Below are positions 11,691-12,798 of a stretch of 12,798 nucleotides of DNA, piece by piece. This DNA comes from Actinomycetota bacterium. Lineage in GTDB: Bacteria > Actinomycetota > Acidimicrobiia > Acidimicrobiales > CADCSY01. The DNA is taken from positions 1 to 12,798 of the forward strand of contig JACOTK010000310.1 in NCBI GenBank assembly GCA_016178435.1. The letters are read 5' to 3'. Below the pieces are notes generated by a model. The model was not told the DNA's origin. It made no database searches and saw nothing but the letters and a program-made list of their open reading frames with translations. The position numbers and the translations under genes were made by a program. The first letter of the stretch is position 1. Every line of letters begins with the position of its first letter.

Positions 11691-12798
11691 GTGACGTCCG
11701 TGCTCGTACTGGTCAGTTTCGCTCTCGTTCTTCTTGCGCTCATGTTGCTGATCCTGGGGGTTCTCAGCAGTGACGGCCTGGCATATATCTACCTTTCGAT
11801 CCTGTGCAGCGTCGGCGCGGGTGTGGTGCTGTACCTGGCGACACGTTCCGCTGTTGCCAAGCCCGGCGCCAAGCCGGTCGTAAGCGGCCTGACGCCTCCA
11901 CTTTTGTCGACGGGGCCGGAGGAGGAAGAGGTGCTCGGTTCCCGTCCTGCCGACACCATCACGATGGCGGCTGTCGCTTCCGGTCGGGAGTCCGTGGCAG
12001 GGCCGTCGCCACTGTCGAACTCCGGCGGAGCAGCCGATGCGGATCAGCCCTTTTTCCCCATCGCCGATTACGACGATCTCACCATTGCCGAGATTCTGCC
12101 GCTGCTCAAGGAGCTTTACGACGACGAGCTCGACGCTGTCGAGTCGCACGAGCGAATGACCAAGGAGCGCCTTGCCGTCATGACGGCGATCAGTGACATC
12201 CGCAAACGTCTGGCAACGGCAGAAGGCGACGTAACCTTTTCGGAGATGACCGCCATGGGTGCCTTCGCTGCGGACGATCTCGTGCCCTCGTTGAGTGTGC
12301 CGAGCGCGTGGGAGAGCGATGTCGTCGGAGCGACGGACGAGGATTACGAGGAAGACGAGTACGACGAAGAGGATTTCGAGGAAGAAGAGGAAGAAGAGGA
12401 CGTTGCTCAGGACGAATGGCAGGAGGTCGAGGCGTGGACCCAGCCTTCCGGCATGGAGCAGTATGAGGACCTCCCGGTTTCCGAGATCCGAGAGTTGTTG
12501 GGGCGCCTCGATGAGGATGACCTTTTCCGGTTGCGGGACGTGGAAGAACACGGCCGGAGTCGGCGCACGGTGATCGATGCCATCGACCGCGAGCTTGCCC
12601 TGTTCGAGCCGGCGCCCGCACGCAAGGCGCCCGCACGCAAGGCGCCCGCACGCAAGGCGCCCGCACGCAAGGCGCCCGCACGCAAGGCGCCCGCAACCAA
12701 GGCGCCCGCACGCAAGGCGCCCGCAACCAAGGCGCCCGCACGCAAGGCGCCCGCAACCAAGGCGCCCGCACGCAAGGCGCCCGCAACCAAGGCGCCCG
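11691..12798 (+). CDS. Membrane protein with duplicated helical motif, acidic run and Ala-Pro-Arg/Thr-Lys repeat tail (3' end beyond window)
   Basis: An open frame from GTG at 11691 to the right edge gives at least 369 residues with no stop. Order of parts: a hydrophobic hairpin (helices ~4-25 and ~30-51); a variable linker; motif A (127-167, YDDLTIAEILPLLKEL...AVMTAI); an acidic run at 216-237 with 19 Asp/Glu in 22 residues; motif B (258-300, YEDLPVSEIRELLGRL...TVIDAI); and from residue 308 repeated APARK/APATK pentapeptides. A and B align with each other and resemble the short Y-D-x-L-T-type helical motif I recall from many actinobacterial proteins. The tail resembles the Lys/Ala/Pro tails of histone H1 and mycobacterial HupB, so nucleic-acid or polyanion binding is plausible but unproven. 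The GTG start follows AGGGA at tight spacing; GTG at 11700 is an alternative. I cannot name the family. Its position after divIVA suggests an envelope or division context. Confidence 0.75.
   Translation, partial: MTSVLVLVSFALVLLALMLLILGVLSSDGLAYIYLSILCSVGAGVVLYLATRSAVAKPGAKPVVSGLTPPLLSTGPEEEEVLGSRPADTITMAAVASGRESVAGPSPLSNSGGAADADQPFFPIADYDDLTIAEILPLLKELYDDELDAVESHERMTKERLAVMTAISDIRKRLATAEGDVTFSEMTAMGAFAADDLVPSLSVPSAWESDVVGATDEDYEEDEYDEEDFEEEEEEEDVAQDEWQEVEAWTQPSGMEQYEDLPVSEIRELLGRLDEDDLFRLRDVEEHGRSRRTVIDAIDRELALFEPAPARKAPARKAPARKAPARKAPARKAPATKAPARKAPATKAPARKAPATKAPARKAPATKAP
12612..12798 (+). repeat. 15-bp tandem repeat encoding the APARK/APATK tail, continuing past the window
   Basis: Twelve complete in-frame 15-bp units run from 12612 to 12791, with the start of a thirteenth at the edge. 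Two versions exist: GCGCCCGCACGCAAG (A-P-A-R-K) and GCGCCCGCAACCAAG (A-P-A-T-K). The order is five R units, then T and R alternating (T-R-T-R-T-R-T), so the later part is a 30-bp higher-order repeat. All units of a type are identical at the nucleotide level, including synonymous positions, which points to recent expansion. Confidence 0.95.

Noticed and set aside
10935..12551. 538-codon open frame on the minus strand opposite divIVA and the last gene
   Set aside because: It spans two plus-strand genes and their promoter gap. Its sequence is low-complexity and unrelated to any family, so it is a composition shadow.
12190..12790. Two minus-strand frames with repeated pentapeptides (RAPCV and AGALR types)
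   Set aside because: They are the reverse readings of the 15-bp repeat. The plus frame continues without a stop from a membrane protein with recognisable motifs and explains the repeat better.

Overview
The window is a GC-rich stretch of chromosome carrying the distal half of a division and cell wall (dcw) cluster, followed by the pgeF-yggS-sepF-yggT-divIVA cluster typical of Gram-positive bacteria. There is no ftsA between ftsQ and ftsZ. SepF, YggT and DivIVA follow ftsZ, FtsZ ends in an acidic D-VP-FL-type tail, and MurG has a G-x-P-L motif of the actinobacterial kind. Together these point to an actinobacterium (Actinomycetota), possibly a deep-branching class such as Acidimicrobiia; the class is a guess from gene content and style.

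Minus-strand block (about 179-3762): read right to left it holds murG, a PtmE-like sugar-1-phosphate nucleotidyltransferase with CBS domains, a LegB-like nucleotide-sugar 4,6-dehydratase and a type 1 copper (cupredoxin) lipoprotein. murG/ptmE and ptmE/legB each overlap by 4 bp (GTGA and ATGA), so this looks like one translationally coupled operon, ending at a perfect 13-bp hairpin that faces the tail of an unidentified membrane protein at the left edge. It links the last cytoplasmic step of lipid II synthesis to the opening steps of a GDP-sugar route of the legionaminic-acid type.

Plus-strand block (about 3830-8322): murC, murB, ftsQ and ftsZ. murC starts divergently from murG, apparently at an ATT codon behind a good ribosome binding site. 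ftsZ has its own intergenic promoter region with a 12-bp palindrome touching the -35 element.

Plus-strand block (8336-11560): pgeF, yggS, sepF, yggT and divIVA. yggT and divIVA (and possibly ftsQ) have a -10-like TANNNT or near match 6-7 nt before the ATG, which suggests leaderless transcripts.

Right edge (11691 to beyond 12798): an open gene with no stop inside the window. It encodes a protein with two N-terminal membrane helices, two copies of a helical motif flanking a 22-residue acidic run, and a tail of APARK/APATK pentapeptides encoded by a nearly perfect 15-bp tandem repeat. A membrane-anchored protein with a histone-H1-like basic tail next to divIVA is the most intriguing object here. 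No tRNA, rRNA, transposase, integrase or CRISPR array was seen, and no gene-free gap exceeds about 140 bp.
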